Below are positions 48,127 through 58,149 of a DNA stretch of 64,000 nucleotides, piece by piece; positions within the stretch are counted from its first letter, which is position 1, and each line of letters begins with the position of its first letter. The notes below the pieces were generated by a model that was given only the letters and a program-made list of their open reading frames with translations, had not been told where the DNA came from and did no database searches. The position numbers were made by a program, and so were the translations under genes. Source of the DNA: Taiwanofungus camphoratus (Eukaryota; Basidiomycota; Agaricomycetes; Polyporales; Taiwanofungaceae); assembly GCA_003999685.1 (NCBI GenBank), contig CP021224.1, positions 434,001 to 498,000 on the forward strand, given 5' to 3'.

Positions 48127-49097
48127 TCACGCATCCTTCCCCGCATGCATCCTTCTCCGCAATAGCCGCCGAACGTCCTCGCCAGGGTCGCATTTCGCGA
48201 GCTTGTCATAATCATACCATACCAGCACGGAATCGCATTCCGTCACGACGCGCTGCTGGGCATAGGAATATACCGCGCCCGCCAAATGAAAATGTGTCTT
48301 CTGAAGTGCTTTTTTCGAACTGGTGCCGCGCACATCAGAGCTCGAAAAGAGGGGACCCGTATGCGGCTTATGTGCAACAAGGAGGGTGTCCGGGTAGACT
48401 ACTGGTCGCTTGTAGTCGATGGATATGGATTTGAGGATGAGAGAGGTGCCTTTGCCGGCCAGCATCGCATTTCCCCTGGAGGATCCCCCAATCTCTCTCC
48501 CTAACGACACCATCCACTCGATACGAGAAGACTCAAAGAAACGTACTATGCTCGTTTGAGCAGGAGGCGATACGTGCACAAATGCAACGACGCACCGTAG
48601 CGAACGTTGTTTACATGCCTTGCGACGCATTTCTCCAAGTCAATGACCGCAGGCATTCGAACCCGCTGCGTACTCACTGAAACGCGTCATGATCTCCCCA
48701 CACAATGCGCTGCTCCCAGAAACTACTGGGGTCAAAACCCATATCCAACAGCGTCGTGCGAGCTTCTGCAGCGGAAGGGCTCAGAGTAGCTTCGACGTCT
48801 TCAGACGGCGGACTGACTACTGCTTCCGTGTGCAACCGCTCGACTAACTCCGATGGAGGGTCAGGAGATGCCGGTCCCTGGGTACCCGGAGCAATGTGGA
48901 ACGGTGAGGAGGGATCCCGGAAGGCATCTTGAAGCGACTGTCGAAAGACTTTGATGAGCTTCACCTGAGGTGCCCTACCAGATCGACTGGACCGTAATGA
49001 ACAGAACAGCACTTACGCGGATTGATGACTGACGTCTGCTTTGGACGATTGGCAGACCGTGATCACAGCTTCGACACAGGCGAAGAATAGATCTCAT
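48127..49097 (-). CDS. Hotdog-fold thioesterase-like protein, probably mitochondrial
   Basis: The start at 49097 gives an Arg/Ser-rich, acid-free N-terminus (MRSILRLCRSCDHGLPIVQS) typical of a mitochondrial presequence. A 52 nt intron follows, then VKLIKVFRQSLQDAFRDPSS, and later LLDMGFDPSSFWEQRIVWGD. The hotdog core reads HDAFQHVNNVRYVRFFESSR, with the conserved D-x-F/M-x-HVNN-x-Y pattern, then LILKSISIDYKRPVVYPDTL, TECDSVLVWYDYDKLAKCDP and RRLLRRRMHAG. The HVNNVRY piece is a 23 nt micro-exon (48617-48595). The fold hydrolyses acyl-CoA or acyl-carrier thioesters. Fungal members of this mitochondrial type are not well characterised, so the substrate is unknown. Confidence 0.85.
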
Positions 49098-49401
49098 CTC
49101 GTATGTAGGTTTCCCTCTCAAGCAGCGTGGATACATTCCAAGGCTCGGGATAGGGAAATATGAGGAATATAGGATATGTCGACCAGGGTATGCGGCAGGC
49201 CATACTGTAATGTGACTGATGTCAGAATTGGTGACTGTACGATTGTGTCACGTTCGCCGTATCGCTCCGCTTCACCTTCAGCCTCTTCGCTGCATCCGAT
49301 TCCGAGGCAGCTCAAGTTCTGGTTGTATAGCACTTGACTGCGTCAGTTCAGAATCGACCGGTCTCTCCACGTCCCAAGGTCTGCGAAAATTGAACGTCAA
49401 G

Positions 49402-51676
49402 ATGTTGCGGAGAGCCGTCACTGCCGCTACCTTACCTGTACTCTTGCTTGCGCTCGTATTTCCGGCTGTAGCTCATGAACACCATGACGAGCTATCAGAA
49501 GAACAGGCCCGTGCCCCTGTCGATGCAGTCCTATGGATCCACATCTTCCTGCAAGCGGCCGTTTGGGGAGTCTTGTTCCCGACGGGTATGGTTCTTGGTA
49601 TCTCGAGGAGTCGTTGGCATGTTCCACTGCAGGTACACATCTGCTTACTCTGAGCGCCCCTCCTTATTCAGAGTATTCGATCAACGCATGATCTAATTTA
49701 TTTTCTTGCGCAGAGCGCCGGCTTTGCGTTGACAGCTGCTGGCTATATTCTCGGGCACGCGCACGGCGGTCGAGCATTCTTGGCTAGCGCACATGGGACG
49801 ATGGCCTGGATCCTCTTCATTCCCATCACGCTCCAGCTCTTCCTCGGTATATATCTAAAACTGCACATTCATGAGGAAACATTTCGTCCATGGGCTGTCC
49901 GACTTCACGGTGTGGTTGGCAAAGCGTATCCTATCTTGGGATGGACACAGATGTTGTTTGGTGCCATCGCATTCAGGGGGTATTGTCGCGGAGACCATCT
50001 CGGACAATGTCTGGCGCACTATATCATGGTATGCCTCCCCGGGCTTTGTAAACTTTTCCATAGATTCCAATTAAATGTACTCTCGGCGATAGGGGAGCGC
50101 TTTCATTGCATATGGCACGATCATGGCAATCCTATTCTTGGTAGGTGAAACATGGGTACGGCGTAGTGGCCGCAGTCCAGAATGGTGGGATTCCTGGGTC
50201 ATCACGCTCTGGGTATGTGCACGTCTCTTCAATGTCAACCTCCCTTGATGATTTGTTAATGGCGAAACCTCTCGAAGGGTATTGGTAAGTAGGGTCAAGC
50301 GCATAGACGTTGATGCATACTGAGTCTACTTCTCCAAGTCAATACATTCACCGAGCACCGTGGCGCAGTATGGTCTGCGAAAGACATGCAACATACGTAC
50401 GTAGATACGTCTGCTTCAGATATGCTGCTGATACCAAACTCGCAGTATCCTTGGCGTTCTTTGTATGCCTACTTAACTTGTGCTTTTCTTGAAGATTCTT
50501 AACTGACCCGCTCACCAATGCTAGGGTGGACCGGAGGGGCATTAGGTATCTTCCTGTCACGCAACAATCAGGTTCATCTAAAGCTATTCATATCAATTCC
50601 CCAACGCTGACTTTGTGGTGTATCGCTAGCGATCTGTTCTTCCTTCAATGATGTGAGCACATTCCCTGTCTCGCATAAACATTCTTTCAGTGACTGACTA
50701 TGAACACGTCTACCCGATCAGCATAATGCTGACTGGTTGGGCGATGTCCGAGCACGCTCAAGCTCTCATGCTGTCCACAAAGGTTGGTTCCATTTTTTTC
50801 CGCTGTTGAATTCCGTCTCGTGACCTTCGTCCTCTTAGGTGCACGCAGCCTTTGGGTATACTCTCATACTTGCCGGTCTCGCTCGCATTGTGGAAGTCTG
50901 TTTCATTGCCCCCAAATTCGCCCCTCTGGATGCCTCTCCCGCATGTGATGGAGACAGCCATAGCGACCATACACTCGCTGATACCGGAAAGGATGAAGCG
51001 GGTTCAGGCGCTCGAACGGAGATTGTTGGAAGGGCCTTCCGGCATCTACCCCCCTTCGTGAGTATAGCTGCCCGCAAACCGCCCTATGGCTTGTTGCTCG
51101 ATGTGTTCAGGACGACGCAATGCTTTAGCTGTCTTGCAGAGCTATACTTTGCGTCGGCGACTTACCCCCACCGAGCAATGGGTTCTTTGCGCAATTCAAC
51201 GTCTGTCTTCAATTGCTGACGTTTTTTCTTCTCTATTTCGTATATCAACCTTGATACAGCTGCTGGTCACTGCGGGGTAAATTCTTCTCGGACAGAGTAT
51301 CTTTTTGTCGAAAGCTGATACACCTATCCACTTCTAGTCTACTGTTCATTTCTGCCACCGACGAGGAACTCGACTTCGTACATGATGAGGGCATGGATCA
51401 TGTAACTTACATTTTGATCATGTTCAGGTTCGTATCGATCTTGAGTCCTCATGGCTCGGTTCCTATCTGATCCTGCACATTAGTTTGTCATTCCTCCTGT
51501 ACACCGTTATCGTTTCTTTGATCAACTTGTACGCCACGAGTGGCCGCAACGCCCCGTCATCCACCGGAATCGACCACGGCATCGAGCTAGCGCCAACGTC
51601 GAAATGGTATGCCCGTGTTCCTGTTGCGGACGTTGATGCTGGGCCGCACCATGTTATTGGGGAGGATGACGAGTAG
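49402..51676 (+). CDS. Ytp1-like multi-pass membrane protein (DUF2427 N-terminus)
   Basis: The start at 49402 gives a signal peptide ([20 protein letters not shown], then [11 protein letters not shown]). The N-terminal membrane half resembles cytochrome-b561-type helices with spaced histidines: [50 protein letters not shown]-like region, [20 protein letters not shown]. It continues [33 protein letters not shown], then a C-terminal half with [57 protein letters not shown] and [20 protein letters not shown]. It ends in an acidic cytosolic tail (VIGEDDE). About 10 short introns. This order matches the fungal Ytp1/DUF2427 family, whose role is undetermined. The spaced His residues would suit haem b binding, which is inference. 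Confidence 0.82.
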
Positions 51677-52299
51677 GCTTGATTTCTATCTTTATACGGA
51701 GTACGCTTTTACATATATTGTTGTGCACTTTCACACTCTTATCGACTAATAATGACCTGCGAATTTATGTACGAAACCGGGATGGATTGCGTCGTCCAAA
51801 ATGTCGGGTATCCTATTCACTGTCAACACATCATTCATATTCAAGACGCTCTATCAAATCTTACCTTGCTGAGGTATTGAGAAGATTTGCCATTAAATTG
51901 CCTATTCATCCGCGATGTAGGCCCAACGATCAGACTGCGTAAGTCTCAGACCTCATTTCAGATACTCTAAACTACGATAAGGACTACGTCCTACATGTTT
52001 GGCTTTAGTCTAACAACGTTGATAGCCCCAGGACCCAAGCGCTTACCCTGAGAAGCAGCAGTTCCACAATGTCACGTTTGTGAAACTTCTTCGTGTAGCT
52101 ATTGTCGCCATTTGGTGCTTCAAAGCGGAAATGACGTCGAGTTGGACCCTCCGTCGAACTAATTAGTGATGCCATATAAAATCCATCCAGGATTGAAATT
52201 TCGCTCCCTGGAATATGTTGATGCACTTACTTGAAACACAGGAGACGCATACCGGATCATTCTGAGCGGCAGGGCCACTGAGCTTCTAATTCCAGTTAT
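51677..52299. other. Intergenic, no gene seen
   Basis: No recognised coding sequence. A minus-strand frame at 52226-52005 (73 codons) has no motif. Confidence 0.4.
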
Positions 52300-53202
52300 C
52301 TATTTGACCTCTGGTATGCCAGACTTCCATTTGACACCAGCCTTCTCCGAAATCCTTATAGCGATTTCTCTGACAGCTTTCGTCTACTCGAGCATCGCGC
52401 CACCATCTCGTGCGTTGGCAAGATGCTAAACTGTTTGCCTGGGTGCGTCGATGGCAATGAGTGCTGCAATCCTATAGGATGTCTCGATCTGAGAGAGGAC
52501 CGAAGTCCCACTGTACGCTACGCCGTAGCCGATGGTTTTTCTCAACCAGCCTGTATCATCCAATCTGTAAGCAATAACTTAGTATGCGTAAAGATGCTTA
52601 CCGAGGTCTGGGTAGATGGATTCTAACAAGCCCTGCACAGAGTCCGCAGTGTCCCCATACATGGACCTAAAAAGTCGCCCTCCACTTTTCTCATACTCCT
52701 CCATGCCCTTTTTCGTGTCCCTAGAACGTGTCGTGAACCATCTCCGCGATTAAAAAAAAAAACATCCGACGGTATGCAGAGTTTACCTGATTGTGGCTTC
52801 GCGACACAATTCGTTGGGCATTACCGCGTGCAGAGCGAGGAGGCTATCGATGATCTTGACATCGCGGTCAGATAATAAGCATAATTCGCAAACTTCATCC
52901 GTACACACCAGTGGTACTCCACTTAGGAGTCCGGATTGCAACAGTGCCTCCCGTATTTTATCTGCTAATGTCCTTTGCTCGCCGGCTTTCTCTGCGTCTT
53001 CAGGGCTCTGGGCCAGCTTCAGCTCGGCTAATACGAATTCGAAGACTAAGGGTACGGCTTCGGCCTTATGGCTTGCGCTGAATGCGAGAGCCGCGACAAG
53101 ATACCAAGGCTGCGCTAATACAGCATCGGGGGTTGATAATGGGCGAGCTGGGTATAGAGCTTTGAGCTCGTTCAAAAATTCGTCAGTAGCAAGGTCAGCC
53201 AT
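52300..53202 (-). pseudogene. AhpD/carboxymuconolactone decarboxylase-like gene with decayed 3' part
   Basis: The 5' part is intact: MADLATDEFLNELKALYPAR, TPDAVLAQPWYLVAALAFSA, LADKIREALLQSGLLSGVPL, then over an intron IIDSLLALHAVMPNEL, and a further exon with DTKKGMEEYEKSGGRLFRSM and YGDTADSVQGLLESIYPDL. The last exon gives GWLRKTIGYGVAYSGTSVLS and a family-like QIETSYRIAALIAIDAPRQ, but then TAG at 52428-52426 stands where the family has a Trp, and a second TAG lies at 52386-52384 where Gln or Glu is expected. Beyond them the frame is still family-like (KAVREIAIRISEKAGVKWKS) to a natural stop at 52300. Members resemble AhpD-type antioxidant proteins. The gene is either recently dead or makes a protein lacking its last 45 or so residues. 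Confidence 0.7.
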
Positions 53203-54039
53203 GACGTTGCAAGGGTTAATAAAGTTGATCTTAGGGCATATTTATAAGTTGGATCACGGATTCTCCTGGTCAATGCTGGGAGGAGGGCCTGAGTACTTTG
53301 CTATATAAGGGAATCACCGCACACCCACCCAGTTGGAACTTCGAGATATATCAACGAATCTTTGGTATCTTCGTCAGATGCCATTGTTGGAGCACGCGAT
53401 CGTGGCGAGCTCGTAAGCTCGGCCGAGATAGTGTCTGTTCAAAAGCAGGGGGGGTACCGGGTATATAAACGATCACTTTTGTGTATTTTTTTACCTCACG
53501 CGATTCCCCTCCGGGCCTCATTTGGGGACAAACCGCGCCCGCCGCCGATTTTTCGCTTGTTCTCACAGCCATACTCTACAGTCTCTACAGCACTAGTGAC
53601 TGACGGCAAGCGCCGATCCTTTATCGCAATGGTTCCAAGTCCATACTATAGTAGGGATGCTTTAGCACATGAGTCCACATCTGCAGGCTGTTGCAGAGGC
53701 TGTGATCAGATCTACCAAGACGCGGTCACGTGCCAGAGATTGTTATACACACGACCTCACATACACACTGCATGTACTATCTACATGGGGCACCACCCTC
53801 GTGAACGACAAAGAGAGAGCTTGCGAGACTACTAGTGGATAATGGTGCTGTAAGCGCAACCAGTTCATGTGCAAAATTCTAAATAAGTCAAGTGACTACG
53901 CCTAGGACAGACTGAAACTACTATATGCATATTTACAATGAGTTCTTCTACAACATGAAGCATAAGCCAGCTAGGTGGTCGGTCAGTGACCATGGGTGAC
54001 AAGAGTGATCCGGAAACACAGGATAGGAAGAACATTTAT
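53203..54039. other. Intergenic, one unexplained open frame
   Basis: A 157-codon plus-strand frame (53362-53835) is open but has no recognisable motif and no conserved look. I treat it as chance. The first 150 bp are upstream sequence of the AhpD-like gene. Confidence 0.35.
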
Positions 54040-55575
54040 TTACATCCAGGGATACAGGGTATAATACTTTCGGCGACCTCTGGACAATCCGGCCGTCTGA
54101 CAACTTCCGGATAGGGCCTTCCCAGCAGTCCCGAGTCCAGAGTGATCTTCAACAAGCGCAAACGTGCGCCGAGGCGCGTGCGTGTCACGAACGCGGGCAT
54201 CAGGCCTCATGCAAGACCTCGTTCGCCTGCCAGATGCTGCCTTTGTCGAGCTCGGACGTAAGCACGAATGCCACAAGGCGCCGGCAGAGAACTGATGCGC
54301 ACCCCGTGGCAGCGTCTGCCTGCCCAGAGAGCGGCACGCGCCCGAGCGCGTGAAAGAGTTGGGCGTCGTGCGGCCCCAAAGGGCGAGTATGTCGTAAGAT
54401 ACGGATGGATTGCAGCGCGGGCATCGTTCCTAGGATGGACACCCAGTAGTGCTCACTCATCATAGACGTTGCGGTGCGGATGCTGAGGTGCTACAGAGCA
54501 TGGAAAGTCAGGTGTGGTCCCAAATGCCCCAGCCTGCCTTGATTTTCCTTCCTGTCAGAAGTCCAATGCATCTGGAGCGAAGATTGGGCGGTCTTGATTG
54601 CATGATATGTGTCATCGTACGGCGTCGAGTGCGTATAATCTAGCTTACTCGTAATATCAAGCAACGCGGGACATTATTCAACACCATCAACTTTAGGATT
54701 GCCGTTGAAAGTGAGTGCGATTTGAACCGTCGCCGGAAAAGCTAAACGCTAAACGCGACAGAACGTATGCCAGATCAGATAGAGTTAGGTTTTCCGGATA
54801 AGCAAGCTCAATGATCGGAGATCCTGCGGATAACTGCCGCGGAGAATTGCACGTTGTATGTCGAGTTTCAACACAATCGGCAATGAGCAATCGCGGAGAA
54901 TCTGCAAAAGGACGTCCATTGCAGGATGGCGATCATATTCAATGTCCATTTCTGTGAGGTTGCGGAACGGGTACCACGGCAGTATGACTTTGTGCGTACG
55001 AAGCATGTGGAGCGGCGGACTCTGATTGACAAAGAAAGGCATCATAGGAATCGACTGTGGGGGGAACTGTGATTAAAGATCGAGGAAGCGCAACCGCGGG
55101 ACAGGAGAAGTGAATGATGACAGGATGATGGGAACACGGTCGGATGTAGGTCAAAATTCCATGATGCGATCACTATGGCCTACTATAAGGTTTTCGAGCA
55201 TTGCGGTGGACTTTATTTGTCTGTGTCCCTCCGACATTAGTTGTGAAAAATCGAACTCGCGTTCGGAGAGAAAATCAGGATCGTCTTCAAAACGAACAGA
55301 GGGGAAGATCGAGAGCGCTTGAGGAACTCGCGGACCATGCCGAGGCTAGATTCTTCGTACAGAGCCCAGGGCGAGACGGCGCCAGTAACTGCAGACATAC
55401 GAAACCAACTGGACCCGTTCTTGAGCGCTCTCCTGCTGATGGGTGGGCTATCGATATTCCAAGCAAGCAGAAGGAAGATCTCTTGTAGCACGTCATCTGG
55501 GATATGAGCGATAGGTGAATTTGTATTGGAGAAGGGTGCCAAACCAGGAACGCTGCTATAAGTAAACAACACCAT
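54040..55575 (-). pseudogene. Decayed F-box gene, copy 2
   Basis: The copy begins MVLFTYSSVPGLAPFSNTNS and keeps the F-box start (IAHIPDDVLQEIFLLLAWNI). Compared with copy 1 at 40.4 kb it lacks about 30-35 bases after SPWAL, shifts frame several times, and has a TGA just after RIMEF. LRR-like pieces remain (IVLKLDIQRAILR, LPWYPFRNLTEMDIEYD). Unlike copy 1, it also retains the C-terminal part: EHYWVSILGTMPALQSIRIL, AFVLTSELDKGSIW and a terminal YPWM stop at 54040. The family's usual end motif supports this as the true gene end. Nothing complete can be made from it. Confidence 0.75.
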
Positions 55576-56832
55576 GCCAGTGGTCTTGATGACCTGAAAG
55601 CACCGACAAAGCGATCTCAGCGTTCACGATGATACATACCCCCAAGTTATATACGGTCAATTCTAACCTCGCTTTTCCAAACGACGAAAGGAATTTCAAC
55701 AGGGTGTCTAGAGACCGCGGCCTAGATGTACAACAGTGGCAAATATTTTACCGATGCTTGTCGAGCGGCCTTGCCGACTTATTGAGAGTTTGGGTCCAGT
55801 TGCAGGCTCCTCCATGAAACCGTTCTCACATTCCGACGAACTTGTGGATTGGTTTTAAGTTTGCACTGCTTACATAATACAAATTGAGTTAGGAATATTC
55901 GGATCCGATTGCGACCATTTATGGCCTATGCCACAGAGTCAGACATCAGTTACGTTCCCTCTATTGCACAGTGGGCTCTGACGCCGCTGACCTGTGGTCA
56001 TCAGAGATATATTATGAGTCATCAGACCTTCATCTGTAAATGCACTGCCGAATTTGACGAGCTGCAGTGCCAACTTCTTATGTAGTAGCCACTTGGTGGC
56101 CTTCGTTTTCTGTGAGATCGGTATTCCTTGTCACTCGCTGTTACGGAGCGCGTCCACTCCCTATCACAGGTATATTCTGATAACCTTTGAAGAGTACATG
56201 GCTATTGTAGCACCAAGATAGTCCAAGGCGAGATATTTTTCTTGACTCATCCGACTTCATGCGCGACCGTTTTGAATTCTTTATTCATAATTTGACCAGA
56301 ATTCCCTATATGATTCTGTCTAGTTACATGATATGCAATGCTGCGCAATTCAAAGCATTCTCGAGAGGCAATCGAAATCAATGTGCTCGTTTTGACAGGC
56401 CACATCACACATTGGCTTTGAAATTTGATGATCTGTACCCAGACCGAGTGTCATACGGAGTTCCGACGTCGAAGTACTTCACAGAATGAAGCATCACCAA
56501 TGATGGCTAAGTCGCTATCGGGAGAGATGATGAAGCCTCGCAAAAGAAAGCTCTATTGTAGCCTGATGCCACGAATCTGTTCAGGCCCTCAAAGCCACCG
56601 CTTGTCCATCGACCTTCCTTCAAAGCATCCAAGCGCAAGTCAATGCTGCACAATGACACCCGTGATATACGTGTCGAAATGCATACGTGGCTGTTCGAGC
56701 AGTGCACTATATGTATTCTATGTTCTCCTGGTTCTTTCACCTACGCTTATAACGCAGTCATTCGCATCTTTTCCCAGGTGTACACCGAAGAAAACCCTTT
56801 TTGCTCATATCACAATCGCTCTCGCATGGACA
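55576..56832. other. Intergenic, no gene identified
   Basis: The stretch lies upstream of the HMG-box gene. The open frame of that gene extends back to 56425 with no start features, and the residues upstream of MSNTRGRH look non-coding. Nothing else is seen. Confidence 0.4.
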
Positions 56833-57609
56833 ATGTCTAATACAAGAGGAAGGCACTCTACGACTCCGAAGAAGGTGAAGCAACCGCCGAACACATTCCT
56901 CCTTTATCGAGCCGCAAAGGTTCCGGAGCTATACAAGGGAGAGGTACCTAACTCCATGTCACTCCAACGGGACATATCGAAGCGCGTTGCCGAGATGTGG
57001 CACGCAGAATCCGATATGGTAAAGCAGTACTACCGCGATCTTGCTAAAGAAAAGAAAGAGGAGCATATGCTTGCGCATCCCGACTACAAGCGTCAGCCGC
57101 TGGTGAGAGCGAAGAAGGAGCAGCTGAAAGATGGGAAGAGGGTCATCACCAGTCGAGCAAAACCTAATGATCAGGACCAGACATCGCAGAAGATCCAGGC
57201 ACCTGTAGCCGAACAAACTCATACGCCTGAATTCGAGCGGCACACCTCCAGAAGGCTGATAGAGAAGCAGGGTGTGCGGATCGTGAATAAGTCGCAAGGC
57301 TCTCCTGATCAAGCATCCCAGCAGCGCGTAGTCAGCCCACCCCCAACCCAGATGGAATCCCAGGTTTCATACATTGATCCAGCAGAAATGTCTCTGCCCC
57401 CGCTGCTCGTTTTTTCCGACTCTGATTTCGACAGTTTACGTGCATCATACTCCTTGTCCACAGATATTGTTCCGTACGCATCATCTGCGTCGTTCTTTCA
57501 GCCGCCTCCCGAGGAGACAGATGTTGAAATGTACTATGATGAAGCGGCTCTGGAAGGAATTTCCAGTATCATCGACGCGGATGAGGATGGGGCACCCCTC
57601 ATGCGGTAG
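56833..57609 (+). CDS. HMG-box transcription factor
   Basis: I chose the ATG at 56833 (MSNTRGRHSTTPKKVKQPPN) because the HMG box begins directly after it; the frame is open further upstream but without family-like sequence. The box covers about residues 15-88: PPNTFLLYRAAKVPELYKGE, LQRDISKRVAEMWHAESDMV, KQYYRDLAKEKKEEHMLAHP, DYKRQP. It has the MATA/SOX-type pattern of three helices with the conserved W and the terminal HPDYK. The remaining C-terminal part is disordered and acidic at its end (EETDVEMYYDEAALEGISSI, DADEDGA). No intron is needed, and the product is about 258 residues. Family role: minor-groove binding regulator; in Agaricomycetes such genes often act in sexual development, which is only a guess here. 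Confidence 0.88.
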   Translation: MSNTRGRHSTTPKKVKQPPNTFLLYRAAKVPELYKGEVPNSMSLQRDISKRVAEMWHAESDMVKQYYRDLAKEKKEEHMLAHPDYKRQPLVRAKKEQLKDGKRVITSRAKPNDQDQTSQKIQAPVAEQTHTPEFERHTSRRLIEKQGVRIVNKSQGSPDQASQQRVVSPPPTQMESQVSYIDPAEMSLPPLLVFSDSDFDSLRASYSLSTDIVPYASSASFFQPPPEETDVEMYYDEAALEGISSIIDADEDGAPLMR

Positions 57610-57767
57610 ACCATATGCCGCAAGGTCTTGGTGATGTATGAGATTGACGTTCGCCGGCTATCTGTACATAGGCTTTGGCATCTACAGAAGATTGGTATTA
57701 ATGTGCAATTACCGTGTTCACCCACCAAGAGACGTAAAATTGAGCGGGACTGCACGGAATCTAACTT

Positions 57768-57833
57768 CAAAATAAATATTGAGACCCGTAGGTCTACCAC
57801 TCCGGGAAAGCGTGTCATCCTTGTGCAGGGGCC

Positions 57834-57864
<31 letters not shown>

Positions 57865-57888
57865 TTCGTATGTCACCCCGAAGGGGAC
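57768..57888 (-). ncRNA. U6: U6 spliceosomal snRNA
   Basis: On the minus strand the gene starts with GTCCCCTTCGGGGTGAC, a 5' stem-loop closed by a UUCG tetraloop. Then come AATTGGAACGATACAGAGAA and GATTAGCATGGCCCCTGCAC, followed by AAGGATGACACGC. The ACAGAGA box, the AGC triad region and the internal stem-loop are exactly as expected for U6, and no intron interrupts them. A 3' hairpin (AGACCTACGGGTCT) and a T-rich stretch ending in TTTT (57771-57768) fit RNA polymerase III termination. U6 forms the catalytic core of the spliceosome with U2, in keeping with the heavy intron load of the neighbouring genes. The exact 3' end is uncertain by about 10 nt. Confidence 0.93.
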
Positions 57889-58149
57889 ACTAGAACTATC
57901 ATTCTAGTTGCAGCAGCCATCACCTTTTTGCATTCTGTTCAAGTGACGGGTTATCCGAAAACATCATCTTACAATTGACAACTGTAGTCACAACCCCGCT
58001 ACACATATGTGACTGAGGCTTACTTGCAATGAGGATTGTTGATATGCATTATGAGATGGAGCAGCTCTAGGAGGACACCATATTATCTCTAGACTAGCAG
58101 TTAAGCAGACTTGCACGGGCCCCACATCATGATGATTGGAGAATACCCG

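Noticed and set aside
48650-48675. tRNA B-box-like GGTTCGAATGCC on the minus strand
   Set aside because: It lies in an intron of the thioesterase gene, and no acceptor stem, A box or anticodon arm can be placed around it.
53362-53835. 157-codon open frame
   Set aside because: No recognisable motif, biased composition, and no splice or start context that stands out.
56425-56832. Upstream extension of the HMG-box open frame
   Set aside because: The frame is open, but the residues look non-coding; the ATG at 56833 sits right before the HMG box.
51677-56832. A coordinated gene cluster between the Ytp1-like and HMG genes
   Set aside because: The block holds a decayed AhpD-like gene and a decayed F-box gene only; there is no set of co-working genes.
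57534-57818. 94-codon minus-strand frame
   Set aside because: It runs across the U6 snRNA gene and the antisense of the HMG gene; it is a shadow.
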